The notes under the pieces are model-generated. The model saw nothing but the letters and a program-made list of their open reading frames with translations, was not told the DNA's origin and made no database searches. A stretch of 64,000 nt of DNA from Trogon surrucura (Eukaryota > Chordata > Aves > Trogoniformes > Trogonidae). The DNA is taken from the NCBI GenBank assembly GCA_020746105.1, contig CM036618.1, forward strand, positions 94,234,122 through 94,298,121. The letters are read 5' to 3'. The position numbers and the translations under genes were made by a program. Numbering within the stretch: position 1 is the first letter of the stretch; each line of letters starts with the position of its first letter. Shown here piece by piece: positions 12,001 through 21,950 of the stretch.

Positions 12001-15000
12001 AAGCCATGACTCTGAGAGAAATTTGGTTTTTTCCAGCTGTTCTGCTCATATATAGTCTTGAATAAATCTGTTGTTCTTTAAATTGAGTCATAAATGGAAA
12101 AAGAGCTTGAGAGTTTTGAATCTAGAGTCAAGGATTATTAAAAACCATGAAAGCTCCACTATTCCTGCATTCAGAAACAGAAATCATATCTTGTGCAAAG
12201 CAAACTGCCAGTACAATATCTTCTGGTTTTCTCATTTATAGTCTTTATAATTGCATTCACAAACAGTTTATGCTGAAATGCTGCAGTATCTAGCTTCTGT
12301 AGTCTTATGATACTATCTCCAAAGCTTACAGGCTTTAAGAGTTCATGTGTTCTATCCTTTGGCACAAACCTTGGTTTCATTTGTTACGTAATTATGTATG
12401 AAAAAGTAACAGAAGATGAGGGTCATATGAAGGTTGAAAAGTAAAACTGACATGCAAAATTATGCTCCAAGTGAGTATGAATTTATATTCTGCATCAGAC
12501 TCGAACTATATGTTCCTTATGTAGCTGATTCCACTTAAAAGTAAGCAATGCCAGCACTGCAGTACCAAGATACACACTGTTTTCTTTCATATTGCCCCTA
12601 TGCCACTAGATAACATTGTAACAAAATAACTCCTATAATTTTGCTTGTGGTTAAGGACAGATGTGGTCTACTCTCTTTCATCATCTGATGCCATGTGAAT
12701 TTAATTCACTTTTTGTATTGACTCAGAACATAAATTTACATTAGCACTGCTTGTGCTGTACTATGGAATAGAAATTTTTTATCTCCAGTGATGTAAATCT
12801 AGCAGGTTTTATCGTTAATCCTGAAATACCTCAAAGCAGAATGAATTTGCTAATTAGGAAAGGGGCAGCTTGCAGAGTTATGCTTCCACCTTTTTCTTCT
12901 TCTGCACTCCACTTTTAAGAAGTAACAAAAAAGAACGAAATATTCTTCTTTGTCACAAAACTTTTGTTGCTTCTTCCCAGAACTTAGCTTTTGAGAAGTC
13001 CTTAGCAGGTGTAAGCTTTTTTCTTCCCTTTCCTCAGAACCACTAGAAATCACATGATAGATTTTTCTGCCACCTCACACTCTCAGCTTGCAGAGCTCCT
13101 TAGCCCTGACTTAGAGAAACAGCAAGTGTACAGCAGAGTGTGTAGGGGAAGTTTATATTCTTTAAACCATCGAAAAACGTTCATGGTGTGTTCAGCTTGG
13201 TGCAGGACACACAGGAAAACAATTTCTTTTGGGAGTTTTGATTCTACAAAGTATCATTTAACTATTAGAAAATCCTATGTAATTTATAACATATTTCTTA
13301 TCCTCTCAGGTACCAAAGTAATACAGCAGCTGATGTTCTGGATACTATTACCAACATTCAGCCTAAAGAAAGTGGTGCAGGATCTGGAGAAACTCGTGAA
13401 GCAATTGTTTATCGTTTAGCTGAAGACATGTTAGAGAAACTTCCTCCAGATTACATACCTCATGAGGCAAGCTGATCTTCATTGTTTTCTTGCTGTTCTC
13501 TCTGCTGAATTTTCACATAAGATATTCCAAAAAAAGAAACCCTGTGTTGGAGATAAAAATAGTTTACTTATAGAATATTAGAATTAATTGTGGGATTGCT
13601 TCAAATTATGATGAATTGAAACTTATTTTGTCTTATGACATGCTTAGCATGAATAGCCAGATTTACTGAAGACCTAGGCCATAGACTGTGGACTTTTACC
13701 TAAGTATTGATGAGCTGAGGCTGAAGAAAGGCCCAGAAACCAGCGCTAATTGAGAAAGACAATATCAACATAAACTGCATCCTCAAGATAAGGAAAAAAT
13801 GCCCACCTGGGGAGAAAGAAAGGAACCAATGAAGAACAAGACAACCCCAGACCCAAATATTACTACTGGACCACACCACTGTGTGAGGGGAGGTGAACTT
13901 AGGTTGTAAGGATATAAATGCCTATGGATTTCAGCTAGAGCTGAAATAAACCAGCTCTGTGGCAGAACCTGGGGTCTGAAGTCTTCTTTATAGTCAGAGG
14001 CTAAGACTGAATCCAGCTGCACCTAGAATTCTCTCTGAGAGGAAGTTTAGAAAGCAAGGGGATCCAGACTGAACCGTACGAAACACAGAAAAAATCAGTC
14101 TTTTTGTCTACTGGGCCTTCTGGGTGAAGTCTTATTCTAGCAGAATCATGAGTAATTGAGCAATATCAGACTAAAAATAAAAATAAACTGCAGCAGTTTC
14201 AAGGGGATAAATGTTAGTTGAATAATGCTAAGTACAAGTCTACTATTTACTTTTGTGAACACAGGAAAGTTAAGATGCTGTATATGACAACAGTATTTCA
14301 ACAATTCAGATTTAACTAAATTCCTCCTTCTGTGCTCCTGTATTTTAGGTAAAAGCTCAATTAATTAAAATGGGACCACTTAACTCTATGAATATTTTTC
14401 TTCGGCAAGAAATTGACCGAATGCAAAAGCTGATCTCAGTAGTCCGCAATAGTTTGAATGATCTTAAATTAGCCATAGAAGGAACTATTATTATGAGTGA
14501 GGCAAGTAAACCATACTTACTATGTATAGAATATAGTATTTTAAACTATTTCCTTGATTGCTGTAGTTCATATATTTTAATTTCATTCCTTCAGAATTTG
14601 AGAGATGCACTTGATAATATGTATGATGCTCGAATTCCTCAAGTATGGAAAAGAGTATCTTGGGATTCTTCAACACTTGGCTTCTGGTTTACTGAACTTT
14701 TGGAAAGAAATAGTCAATTCTCTACCTGGATATATGAAGGAAGACCAAATGTGTTTTGGATTACCGGATTCTTTAATCCACAAGGTAAGGTTACTGAAAG
14801 TATTGGAGTAATAATGTATTTATTCATAATTTAATGGTTTTTATTACATATCTAATTTAATATTATACTGTGAGAAGATGTTTTCATTGCTGTGAGAATA
14901 TGTCATAGAAACCAAGATAAATAGGTTCAAAAAAGGTATAAAATAAAATCATGGGAAACATGTCTAATGGTAGCAATACATACAACTGTCCAAACTTGAC

Positions 15001-18000
15001 CTTCAAACTGGGAGGTCCCTAAACTCCAGATTACCATAATCTGGAAAAACATAGAAGGGAAAATATTTATGTGTCATTTTGCCTGTTATAATACTATTTC
15101 ACTAAGGATCCACCTTTGCCTAGTGTCAGAGACAGGATGCTTGTACAGATGCTTCCTTAGTCTGACCTGTAAACACATATTTTGTATTGCAAGAAGGAAA
15201 ACATGTAGTTAACAAATAACGCTTTATCTTGTTGACACCTTGTAGCATGACATGATACAATTTATAAAGAAAATATACTTAATGATAATGATACAGCTTT
15301 TATAGCAATTTTTTTTCCTCTGGTTCCAAATTGCTTAACATGTTCCAAACTGTAAATTGCAGGTATTGCTTTAATCTAGAGCAAGATGTTGTTTGTGTTC
15401 TGTACAGTAGCAACAGAAAGATTTTTTTTTTTTACAGCAAGAACAATCATTCATTGGAACAACCTCCCCAGGGACATGGTACAGTCCCTTTTGCTTGAAG
15501 TTTTCGAGATGTAATTGGACAGGGTGCTAGATAATCTCATCTAGGCTCCCTTTCCTATGAATGGTTGCACCAGATAATCTTTTGATGTCTCTTCCATACT
15601 GGGCTAGTCTATGAACATGCAAATATACCACAATTTATGGTAGTTATATATCTTTCACAGGGATTCAACAAACTGTAGTTTCCACAGTGTTTCCATTTCA
15701 CAGATTATTTAATGAACAGTTTGGTGAAATTCATCAAAAATAGACTGCAAGGTGCAAGTAAACATTATCTATCATTATCTGTTATAGCTTAATGCACCAC
15801 ATGCACACAGCTTTTAAATACCTCCAGGGATGGTGACTCCACCACTTCCCTGGGCAGCCTGTTCGAATGCTTGACAACCCTTTCAGTGGAAAAAGTTTTC
15901 CTAATATCCAATCTAAACCTCCTCTGGTGCAACTTGAGGCCATTTCCTCTGGTCCTATAAACTGTTACTTGGGAGAAAAGACCAACTACCACCTAGTTAC
16001 AACCTCCCTTCAGGTAGTTGTAGAGAGTGATAAGGTCTCTCCTCAGCCTCCTCTTCTCCAGGCTAAACAACCCCAGTTTCCTCAGTCACTCCTCATAAGA
16101 CTTGTTCTCCAGTCCCTTCAACAGCTTTGCTGCCCTTCTCTGGACCTGCATGAGCACCCCAGTGTCTTTCTTGTAGTGAGAGGCCCAAAACTGAACACAG
16201 GATTCAAGGTGAGGCCTCACCAGTGCGAGTACAGTGGGAAAATAACTTCTCTAGTCCTGCTGGACACATCATTCCTGATACAGGCCAGGATGCCAGTGGC
16301 ATTCTTGGTCACCTGGGCACCCTGCTGGCTGATGTTCAGCCGGCTGTCGACTCACACCCCCAGGTCCTTTTCTGCCAGGCAGCTTTCCAACCCCTTTTCC
16401 CCAAGCCTGTAGCGCTGTCTGGGGTTGTTGTTACCCAAGGGCAGAACCTGGCACTTGGCCTTGCTGAACATCATACAATTGGCCTCATCCCATCGATCCA
16501 ACATGTCCAAACCTGTCTGCAGAGCCTTCCTGTGCTCAGGCAGATCAACACTCCTACTCCTGCCCTATTTGGTGTCATTAGTTACCTTGTCCAGGTAACT
16601 AGTAAAGATCAAAGTCTTTTTTGGAGTCATTCTCAGAAACAGTTCATGTGCCTAGAGCACATCCAGATTATCATTAGAAGATGTTATGGAGATGCCAGTC
16701 AAAGCGTCATTCCATTTGTGTCATAAAAGGCACGGCTGCTGAATATACTAATCTCTGATGGTTCAAGAGCAACACTCATGGTGATGTAAAATATGTTAAT
16801 GGATCAGATCCTTTTAACCAAATAAAATATTTAGACCAAAAGCAAACAAACCTGAGATGCAGATATCCTTGAACTTTACGATTGCTTCAAACTCTGTGTT
16901 TCCAAAAAAAGAAATAGTTCTGTAGATGTAGAAAGAAATCTGCTAAGTGCAAAAGGTGTGCTATGGCTAGAGGTGAGGCAAGTATAGTTACTGTATTCAT
17001 AATTCCATTCTACCAGGAAATTCCAAGAAAATTGAATCATACAGTAAGTTTTAAAAATTGACTGGTGTGAGGCAAATCAGAATTGGACTACTCTATGCTG
17101 CCATTGCTGGAAAATCTAGACTGCACCGGTGAATCAAACTCTAAGTGTATCATAGCATTGACAAATACATTACAATTTAAAACATGAGAAATGCGTTTTA
17201 TCAATATAGTGGAAAAATCTATTTATAGTACTGCAAAATATCACCAATAATTCTATTTAAACCTGTTGTGATTTTTTAGCATGATCAGTGTTTGTGTCCT
17301 ATAAATTATCATTATAAAGGGAGAACATATGTTAATGGTGGTGCAATATTCCATTTAGTAGACGTGGCACTTGGAATAAACAAGCTTATGAGAACAAATA
17401 TAGAGATATAATAAATTTTTAGCAAAATTTAGAAGCTTAAATAACTTCTGTTTTTAACAGAATATGTAGCGTTTCAGAAATGAATACATGTTCAAGTACT
17501 ACATTCATTGTATTTACATCACATGAATGTTTTAGCTTTGTCAAATATCTTAGCTTCTAATCAGCTTTGTCCTAATTAGCATGTTACACCACCTCTTATA
17601 TCTTGAAATACTGTCTTCTATTGCATGCCCATGTACTTCCAGGATTTCCTTCCAGCCTGTCAGTATTTCATTTGGTGGTTTCTCCTCTGTAGATACTTGA
17701 CAGCCCACAAAACACCAGTGGTCTTTTCCTTTATGCCCTATCAATAAGGAGCTGATGGCACTTCATCTTTAAGTCTTTACAACAATCACTCTTAATTATC
17801 CAGTTTTCTGTTGTTAACTTTTCTCTCTTTGGCTCAATCTCTTTCTGACAAGTCTTAAGTATTTCTTCAGCCAGTAGCATAAAATAGCAGCTATAGTTTT
17901 TTGGTGACTGCACTGTCATCTTCTGATACACTTATACAGAAACAACCAAGTATTTGCTACAAGTGTTTCATTTTTGCAGCTTTTTCCTTTATAACACATC

Positions 18001-19745
18001 CAAACCTCTTTACTGCCTAGCTATTTGTCATCTTGTGCTTATACTGTTCAGCCCTTTACCTCTCAAACCTTTTTATTGCAAACCTCTGTAAAGCGTGTTC
18101 AAAATAATACTCAAAAAATCACTTAACTCACTGCTTAATTGTGTCATCCTCTACCTTCATTCCTAAGACTCCCTTTTCTTCACTAACAAAACATACATTT
18201 TTCATCCTTCATAGGCACTGCCTTGTCTAGATTCCCTGCACTAATAGTTACTTTATTACTTTCATGCATAACCTTTTCTGATTTTCATCAGTGAAATTTA
18301 TTTTATTTTTCTACTTCTTAATTTTTTTTCAAGTTTTTTTCCTAAGTTGCCTTTACATAAATACCAGCTCACATAATTGATACATTGTCTGCCTTCCCTT
18401 CTTGAAACAAACCTCTACCGTGGATCCTGTAGTTGATTGCCTAATGATAATCTGCAAGTCAGTATCACAGAATGGAGTGATAGAATGGTTTTGGTTGGAA
18501 GGGGTCTTAAAGATCATAGAATTACACAGAATCACGGAATGTTAGAGATTGAAAAGGACCTGAGCAAACATTCGTTAACTGAATAATTCAGTAGCAAAAC
18601 CCCAAACCAAACCGAAATAAAAAGATGTATTATTTTATGTGTCATTTATTTTTCTACATAATGCATTCTGTGCCACTTTTGTTCCTATTTTGGCCCCCAA
18701 AACAGTTTGATATCCTTAGTCAGGGTGCTCATTTTCAATAGAATTCTGAATATTTGCCTATAACATTCAGTGCAGAACTGTGATGATAACCAAGCAAGAT
18801 TTTTATTTTTTTTTGTCATATGTGATGTATACTAAAACTCTGGCTTAATTTCTCAAGGGTTCCTGACAGCAATGAGACAAGAAGCGACTCGAGCACATAA
18901 AGGCTGGGCTTTAGATACAGTTACAATACATAATGAAGTGCTAAAACAAAATAAAGAAGAAATAAAAGCACCTCCTTCTGTACGTATGACACGTAAAGAT
19001 GCTTCAGTATTAATTTTAGTACTTAATTTGTATTGGGTATCATTCAGTCATTTTGAATTGCTTGAGGAAAAAGACACTATTGGCTTCACCTCACTGTTTT
19101 TGCTAGCATAGAAGGTAAATAACAATAAATATGAAGTTTTCAATTGTTCTATTTCACAGTTACAAAAATGTTATTAAAAGAACTATTTTATTGTTGGTTT
19201 TATTTATAGAATTTATAGTAAATTTCAGATCAAATTTTTTATGAGTTTTATTAAACAAATTTTATTGCCATCCATTTCAGTAGCATTGTCTTCTGAAAAA
19301 GGATGATATAACAGTTTAAAATTAAATAGTTTGAAAATATTCAATGTCAAATACTTTTGACTGTAAAACATTTTTCTTTTAATGTCTTAAGACAATTACT
19401 CCTTTTACAAAACAGATGCTTTACTTAGTGTGATGTATCTGCTTACTTTCCATGCAGGAAGGTGTATATATCTATGGGCTGTACTTGGAAGGTGCAGGCT
19501 GGGACAGACGAAATAGCAGACTCACTGAATCTACACCAAAGATCCTTTTTGTCCAGCTGCCTGTGCTGCATATGTTTGCTGTTAATAGAACTGGTCCTAG
19601 GGATCCTAAACTCTATGTTTGCCCTCTTTACAAGAAGCCTGGGAGAACAGACCTGAACTATATTACAGTGATCTATTTAAGGACAGTAGAGTCTCCAGAC
19701 CACTGGATATTGAGAGGAGTGGCTCTTCTGTGTGACATCAAGTAA
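1..19745 (+). CDS. DNAH8: Dynein axonemal heavy chain 8, C-terminal part (11 exons, 5' truncated by window edge)
   Basis: This is the heavy-chain ATPase motor of the axonemal outer dynein arm, which powers ciliary and (for DNAH8) mainly sperm-flagellar beating. The exons at 1-28, 2811-2963, 5255-5410, 7380-7496, 8247-8348, 8712-8872, 13310-13466, 14349-14501, 14595-14784, 18858-18979 and 19458-19745 join with matching phases into 541 codons and a stop, with no frameshift. In order, the protein shows AAA6 ([12 protein letters not shown], then [12 protein letters not shown]), the AAA lid ([28 protein letters not shown]), and the dynein C-terminal domain ([10 protein letters not shown]), ending in GVALLCDIK. 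The full family protein is over 4,000 residues, so only about the last eighth is here. DNAH5 is the close paralogue. The same-strand GLP1R neighbour, as in human 6p21, favours DNAH8. The stretches between exons are introns. Confidence 0.93.
378..558 (+). mobile_element. CR1 retrotransposon 3' end fragment
   Basis: The sequence runs from the decayed C-terminal coding end (TGGAACAGGTTGCCAAGAGATG) through the CR1 3' UTR (TAGGTGATCTTTAAGGTGCC) to the terminal repeat ATTCTATGATTCCATG. It is strongly 5'-truncated, as is usual for this family, and non-functional. Confidence 0.85.
1341..1513 (-). mobile_element. tRNA-Ile-derived SINE with CR1-like tail (TguSINE1-like), copy 1
   Basis: Read on the minus strand, this element starts with a tRNA-like head: an A-box region (TAGCTCAGTCAGTTGAGAG), GTGGTGCT as in tRNA-Ile, and B box GGTTCGATTCC at 1458-1468. 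It continues into a CR1-type tail ending in repeats of ATTCTATG. The first few head bases are missing compared with the copy at 21.9 kb. Such SINEs use CR1 enzymes for retrotransposition. It lies antisense in a DNAH8 intron. Confidence 0.85.
1702..1721. repeat. (GT)n microsatellite after a G run
   Basis: About ten GT units follow directly after a G-rich run. This is a simple repeat in a DNAH8 intron. Confidence 0.9.
2811..2963 (+). CDS. DNAH8: DNAH8 exon: AAA6 core
   Basis: The exon is 51 codons, phase 0 on both sides, between acceptor TTATTTAG and donor GTTTGT (a weak donor). It encodes [15 protein letters not shown] at its start and [19 protein letters not shown] at its end, both signatures of the dynein AAA6 module (residues about 10-60 of the part seen here). 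Confidence 0.93.
5255..5410 (+). CDS. DNAH8: DNAH8 exon: end of AAA6 / start of lid
   Basis: The exon is 52 codons, phase 0 to 0, with acceptor TTGACAG and donor GTATTA. It begins [19 protein letters not shown] and ends [17 protein letters not shown]. This is the conserved NEPP-G and L-F-HS-VQ stretch leading into the AAA lid of axonemal dynein heavy chains. Confidence 0.93.
7380..7496 (+). CDS. DNAH8: DNAH8 exon: AAA lid
   Basis: The exon is 39 codons, phase 0 to 0, with acceptor TTCTTAAG and donor GTGAAT. It reads [17 protein letters not shown] at its start and continues the VQ of the previous exon. The [11 protein letters not shown] motif is near-invariant in this family. It is one of the shortest exons here. 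Confidence 0.93.
8247..8348 (+). CDS. DNAH8: DNAH8 exon: AAA lid
   Basis: The exon is 34 codons, phase 0 to 0, with acceptor CACCCAG and donor GTAGGA. It encodes [20 protein letters not shown] and then [14 protein letters not shown]. The [14 protein letters not shown] motif is the hallmark of this lid region in dynein heavy chains. Confidence 0.93.
8712..8872 (+). CDS. DNAH8: DNAH8 exon: start of C-terminal domain
   Basis: The exon is 161 nt, phase 0 at its start and ending two bases into a codon, with acceptor TTTTGCAG and donor GTAAGT. It encodes [20 protein letters not shown] and ends [11 protein letters not shown] (the last Thr is split). FGLHPNAD marks the entry to the dynein C-terminal domain. 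Confidence 0.93.
8873..13309 (+). other. DNAH8 intron, 4.4 kb, mostly unique sequence
   Basis: This intron runs from donor GTAAGT to acceptor CCTCTCAG. The only recognisable element is a short CR1/SINE-type tail near 11,017-11,071. Small ORFs here (e.g. 9474-9689, 11295-11832) are low-complexity or unmatched and lack coding signatures. Confidence 0.75.
11017..11071 (+). mobile_element. CR1/SINE tail fragment ending in (GAT)n
   Basis: CTGATCTCTAAGGTCCCTTC and GGCCATTCGATGATG match the tail of the SINE copies in this window in sense orientation. The usual ATTCTATG terminal repeat is replaced by GAT/TGA repeats. The fragment is too short to assign to SINE or CR1. Confidence 0.6.
13310..13466 (+). 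CDS. DNAH8: DNAH8 exon with GC donor
   Basis: The exon is 157 nt. Its first G completes the split Thr, followed by 52 codons that start [20 protein letters not shown] and end LPPDYIPHE. The acceptor is CCTCTCAG. The only position that keeps the frame into the next exon (VKAQLIKMG) puts the donor at GAG|GCAAGC, a GC-AG intron. A 121-aa ORF over this stretch is in the wrong frame. Confidence 0.92.
13650..14030 (+). mobile_element. Probable solo LTR in DNAH8 intron (boundaries approximate)
   Basis: The layout is that of a retroviral LTR: a purine-rich stretch, a CCAAT box at 13826-13830, a TATA-like GATATAAATG at 13911-13920, and AATAAA at 13945-13950 only about 30 nt on. A short U5-like segment follows. 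No coding region or primer-binding site is visible. I do not recognise the exact family, and target-site duplications were not found. Confidence 0.45.
14349..14501 (+). CDS. DNAH8: DNAH8 exon with GC donor
   Basis: The exon is 51 codons, phase 0 to 0, with acceptor TATTTTAG. It encodes [20 protein letters not shown] at its start and [13 protein letters not shown] at its end. The donor is GAG|GCAAGT, a textbook GC-type donor. The following intron is only 93 nt and in frame. Confidence 0.92.
14502..14594 (+). other. 93-nt in-frame GC-AG mini-intron of DNAH8
   Basis: The intron runs from GCAAGT to CTTCAG. Its length is 31 x 3, and it contains no stop in the DNAH8 frame, so the flanking exons read straight through it. 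Retention would add 31 mostly hydrophobic residues between IIMSE and NLRDALD. The family protein lacks such an insert at this site, so splicing is the normal state. Confidence 0.85.
14595..14784 (+). CDS. DNAH8: DNAH8 exon: C-terminal domain
   Basis: The exon is 190 nt, starting in phase 0 and ending one base into a Gly codon; acceptor TTCCTTCAG, donor GTAAGG. It starts [20 protein letters not shown] and ends [15 protein letters not shown], matching the strongly conserved L-D-L---RIP--W-K-SW and FW--GFF-PQGF-T blocks. Confidence 0.94.
15450..15610 (+). mobile_element. Old CR1 3' end fragment
   Basis: This is a diverged match to a CR1 3' end: TTGGAACAACCTCCCCAGGG, then AGATAATCT blocks and TCTCTTCCA. 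The terminal repeat is eroded. It lies in the 4.1-kb DNAH8 intron. Confidence 0.55.
15790..16610 (-). mobile_element. CR1 retrotransposon fragment (reverse-transcriptase C-terminal half)
   Basis: On the minus strand it encodes decayed CR1 ORF2 text, for example [20 protein letters not shown] and [15 protein letters not shown] at the C terminus, preceded by the thumb region and broken by stops. The usual 3' UTR tail is absent at the left end. Long plus-strand ORFs here (15867-16412, 16223-16726) are antisense shadows. It keeps the frame near 16,371, where two other copies carry a deletion. Confidence 0.85.
18473..18570 (-). mobile_element. Two adjacent CR1 3' tails
   Basis: Two consecutive minus-strand CR1 tail motifs lie side by side: TCACAGAATGGAGTGATAGA with GGTTGGAAGGGGTCTTAAAG, then CACAGAATCACGGAATG with GATTGAAAAGGACCT. 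Both are truncated to under 60 bp, suggesting one insertion at or next to the end of another. Confidence 0.6.
18858..18979 (+). CDS. DNAH8: DNAH8 exon: C-terminal domain
   Basis: The exon is 122 nt: two bases complete a Gly codon, then 40 codons. The acceptor is TTTCTCAAG and the donor GTACGT. It encodes [20 protein letters not shown] at its start and ends KEEIKAPPS. It lies after a 4.1-kb intron full of CR1 debris. Confidence 0.93.
19458..19745 (+). CDS. DNAH8: DNAH8 last coding exon with stop codon
   Basis: The exon is 95 codons plus TAA, phase 0, after acceptor CCATGCAG. It begins [20 protein letters not shown] and ends [28 protein letters not shown] and W-LRGVALL are the family's closing motifs, so the C terminus is full length. 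The 3' UTR continues to about 20,045. Confidence 0.95.
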   Translation, partial: EGVYIYGLYLEGAGWDRRNSRLTESTPKILFVQLPVLHMFAVNRTGPRDPKLYVCPLYKKPGRTDLNYITVIYLRTVESPDHWILRGVALLCDIK

Positions 19746-20023
19746 ATTGTTTTTCATACCATAACAGAAGTAGAATGTGTGATGCATGTAACCAATTACA
19801 TATGTAATTCTTCTACTGCTTTTTATTTGGTGCCCATTGGTCATTACACTGGAACTTTCATTGTGGTATTCTTAGTTATTTTTTCTCTGCTTCCAGTAAA
19901 TTCAGCTTGTCTTGGCTATTTGGTATTAAAGTTTTTCAAAATATGTTCAATGATTGTAGTCTTTGATGTTTCCAAAACATGTTTCCAAACGGAATATTTG
20001 CTTTCATAATAGAATTCACATAA

Positions 20024-20029
20024 AATAAA
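20024..20029 (+). terminator. DNAH8 poly(A) signal AATAAA
   Basis: This is the first AATAAA after the DNAH8 stop, 279 nt downstream. A GT-rich stretch (TGTTGTTG) follows at once, as expected for a cleavage/polyadenylation site. The call rests on motif and spacing only. Confidence 0.55.
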
Positions 20030-20044
20030 ATGTTGTTGAACCTT

Positions 20045-21212
20045 AAAAGAGAAAATCTTAGCTTTCTCATTCTTTTTCCTATACAGATTTTAGCTTGTGT
20101 TTCAGTGACATATGATAACAACAGAAGACAATATAGAACAAAACAAAATTTAAGGTCTCCTAGATGCAAGTTTTAAAATATTCCCAGATTCTCCATGATA
20201 CATACAGTATTTTCTTTGGTTGTGCAGGAAACTTTATACTTAATACAGAAAAGTACATTTGATCCATATTTTTTGATTGGTGTTTCTCAGGGTTCACTGA
20301 TTCTTGTTAAACCATATAGATTAAACAGAACTACACCAGGAATGTTTGTATCTGGAGTATGACAGACACCAATACATTCTCTCTCCAGTTAGCTGAGAAC
20401 ATAGCTATAGAACAGTGCCAGCAACTTAATAAGGATATTTTTGTAGTTAAAATAGAGAACCAGATTTTCTACAAGTATAATTATTTCCCTGCATCTCATC
20501 TTAGCTCTAAAATATCGACTGGAATCCTTGGAGTGGCTATCACAGCATTATTGTGTGAAAAACCTATGGAACATCCATGAATTTTCCAGATATAATTAGT
20601 ATTAAACTAAATCTATGCATGTAATGCTAAACAAGATATGCAGTCTCTTTAATAATCTGCACAAAATTTGCTGTTCCGTAAGATACCTTTATGTGGCAAC
20701 ACAGTCTTTCACTTACACCCCAGGACTGGACTATGTTCTTCCTTTTAAAGTTTAAGAGTTATCAAATGCATCTGCTGTGGCAAACTGCAGCTACTACTTG
20801 ATGAAGTCCTGGGGTATCTGATGGGATAGTAAAAGGATGTTCCTTAAATTAGAATCCTATGGCTTTCTCTTGGAGATCACCATCCCAGAATATCCTCTTG
20901 CAGAAAGGCTGTGGCATACAGGAAATAACAATACGTAGACATAAAATGATGAGCAGAGTAACAAAAAGGAATATCTCCAAATGCACTTAAGTAAAATGTT
21001 TCTTCTCTCTCCTCTGTAGACTTAATTAGATCTAAATACAACAAATCAGCTAAGGTGCAATGTATGAGAAAATTACACAGAAACTGTAAAAGTGAAAAGC
21101 TGTATCACAAAAAGTACATCTGCACAGAAGGAAAAAAAAAAAGAAAAAGAAATCTGACTGTGCAACTGCAGGAGGTTTTGCTCCAAGTAATCAAAAAATT
21201 GATGACAGCACT
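20045..21212. other. Intergenic, nothing recognised
   Basis: This AT-rich sequence lies downstream of DNAH8. A 73-codon ORF at 20359-20580 has no family features. I see no gene, RNA or mobile element. Confidence 0.6.
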
Positions 21213-21690
21213 TGTGGTGGGTTGAACCTGATGGGCAGCTAAGTACCTGCCTAGTTGCTTGCTCCCTCCTGCTCTGCCCCAGCAGGATGGGGAAAAGAAT
21301 TGGAAGAGCAGAAGCTGAAAACATGTGGGTCAATACAAAGACAGTTTAATAAGCGAAGCAAAGCTGTGCACACAAGAAAAGCAAATTAAGGAATTTATTT
21401 ACTGCTTCCCACTGGCAGGCAGATGTTTGGCCACTTCCTGGGAAGAAAAGCCTCAGCATGCATAACAATTACTTGGGAAGACAATGCAATAAGCACAAAC
21501 ATCCCCCCTTCCTTCTTTCCCCAAGCCTTTAGTGCTGAACATGACATCATGTGGTACGGAATACCCCTTTGCACAGCTGGGGTCTGCTGGCTTTTTCCCC
21601 TCCCACATTCTCACACACTGCCAGTCTACTCTCTGTGGGGGCAGAGGGGGAAGAAGTTGTTATCAAAAAACCCCAGTGCAGCAGTTATAG
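21213..21690 (-). mobile_element. Solo LTR remnant of an avian endogenous retrovirus
   Basis: The left end TGTGGTGGGTTGAACCTGA is the complement of a typical avian LTR end (...CAACCCACCACA). The minus strand carries AATAAA at 21394-21399, then TTAAACTGTCTTTGTATTGA, the R-U5 style of avian ERV LTRs. The right (U3) end fades near 21,690. No internal viral genes are present. Confidence 0.75.
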
Positions 21691-21950
21691 TGTATTCGTT
21701 CTTAATGTTTTTTTTTTTCCTAGTCTGGGCTTTCAGCTTGATTACAATGGGGAAACAATCTATAGCCCTGTGAATGCCTCCACAGGTGGAAGGTGTGCAG
21801 TGCCACATTTACAAGTGAAAGTCTGTATGGATAAATACCAAGGGAGGTGCAAATTAATAGTGTGCTGAGTTATATGACTTACACCAAAGCAGATTTTACT
21901 CTTCATGAATAGAGATAAATAGTACAGTGTTGATTTCAACTATTTCACAT

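Larger units (their letters stand above)
14785..18857 (+). other. DNAH8 intron, 4.1 kb, repeat-rich
   Basis: This intron runs from GTAAGG to CTCAAG and holds three CR1 remnants listed separately. Positions 16,611-18,470 appear unique and AT-rich, with no gene that I can support. Confidence 0.8.

Noticed and set aside
13054-13419. 121-codon ORF overlapping a DNAH8 exon
   Set aside because: It is in a different frame from the dynein exon and has no homology.
15867-16726. Plus-strand ORFs of 181 and 167 codons
   Set aside because: They are the antisense of a CR1 reverse-transcriptase fragment.
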